Of a DNA stretch of 64,000 nt, positions 63,954 to 64,000 are shown piece by piece (positions within the stretch are counted from its first letter, which is position 1; each line of letters begins with the position of its first letter). Below the pieces are notes generated by a model that was given only the letters and a program-made list of their open reading frames with translations, did no database searches and was not told the DNA's origin. A program made the position numbers and the translations under genes. The stretch is taken from the NCBI GenBank assembly GCA_030710605.1, contig CP092865.1:29048190-29112189 (forward strand), given 5' to 3'. The DNA is from Cordylochernes scorpioides (lineage: Eukaryota > Arthropoda > Arachnida > Pseudoscorpiones > Chernetidae).

Positions 63954-64000
63954 ATGTCACTCGAAGAAGCTGAAGATGTTCGACGTGCTTCCAAGGACCT
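63954..64000 (+). CDS. Possible start of a gene running out of the window
   Basis: ATG at 63954 (context GACCATGTC) opens MSLEEAEDVRRASKD and reaches the window edge. The GC-rich sequence before it (63840-63953) could be a 5' UTR exon or part of a retroelement. Fifteen codons are too few to identify the product. Confidence 0.25.
   Translation, partial: MSLEEAEDVRRASKD

Overview
This is eukaryotic, AT-rich DNA that is mostly mobile elements. The coding signals point to an arthropod: a Methuselah/secretin-like GPCR, an R1-like LINE, Jockey-like LINEs, mariner/Tc1/hAT elements and a tRNA-derived SINE. I cannot name the species. A run of exactly 100 N at 9645-9744 marks an assembly gap inside or beside a satellite array.

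Host genes are few. (1) 202-2544 (+) encodes a family B GPCR with a signal peptide, a somatomedin-B-like cysteine cluster and seven membrane segments, but two in-frame TGA codons interrupt it. (2) 32379-33287 (-) is an intact 302-residue gene for a secreted or type I membrane protein that I do not recognise; it has its own TATA box and polyadenylation signal. (3) A two-exon gene (47799-47839 joined to 62786-63155, +) would encode a 136-residue protein with an N-myristoylation/palmitoylation start and a polybasic stretch. Its 15-kb intron is packed with nested transposons.

The most unusual content is a set of short repeat units that carry hammerhead ribozymes. Ten complete cores (CTGANGA, stem II, GAAA, palindromic stem III, GTC/GTT cleavage triplet, closed by stem I) occur in three sequence families at 2561-3919, 4171-5295, 14950-15575 and 15918-16260. 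Stems I and II covary between families. The first two arrays are flanked by 13-bp and 9-bp target duplications, and their direct copies run into inverted ones. They have no protein-coding capacity and resemble Penelope pseudo-LTRs or animal retrozymes. One array sits 17 bp after the GPCR stop codon and places a sense-strand ribozyme in its 3' UTR. Degenerate or related palindromic units lie at 9585, 14450, 34774, 37715 and 61622.

Layout: 1-9.6 kb, GPCR, ribozyme arrays, mariner remnant and a TRIM-like LTR element; 9.6-14.0 kb, 108-bp satellite with a 695-bp retroposon inserted; 14-16.3 kb, ribozyme units; 16.3-20.3 kb, a CACTGG-ended DNA transposon with a complete Tc1-like element nested in it; 20.4-24.7 kb, a region bounded by inverted repeats, holding SINE and LINE pieces; 25.1-30.4 kb, a near-complete LINE (with a 2A-like motif in ORF1) inserted into a Gypsy integrase remnant; 30.4-38.4 kb, SINE and LINE fragments, MITEs, palindromes and the membrane-protein gene; 38.4-46.5 kb, a decayed LINE split by a very young Ty3/Gypsy-like LTR retrotransposon whose two 328-bp LTRs look identical; 46.6-47.3 kb, mariner remnants; 47.6-63.5 kb, the two-exon gene, with a mariner-like element (400-bp TIRs) holding a Jockey LINE, which in turn holds three further LINE insertions, then a composite hAT element, a palindrome and a 40-bp minisatellite.

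All calls come from reading the sequence; no database search or folding programme was run.
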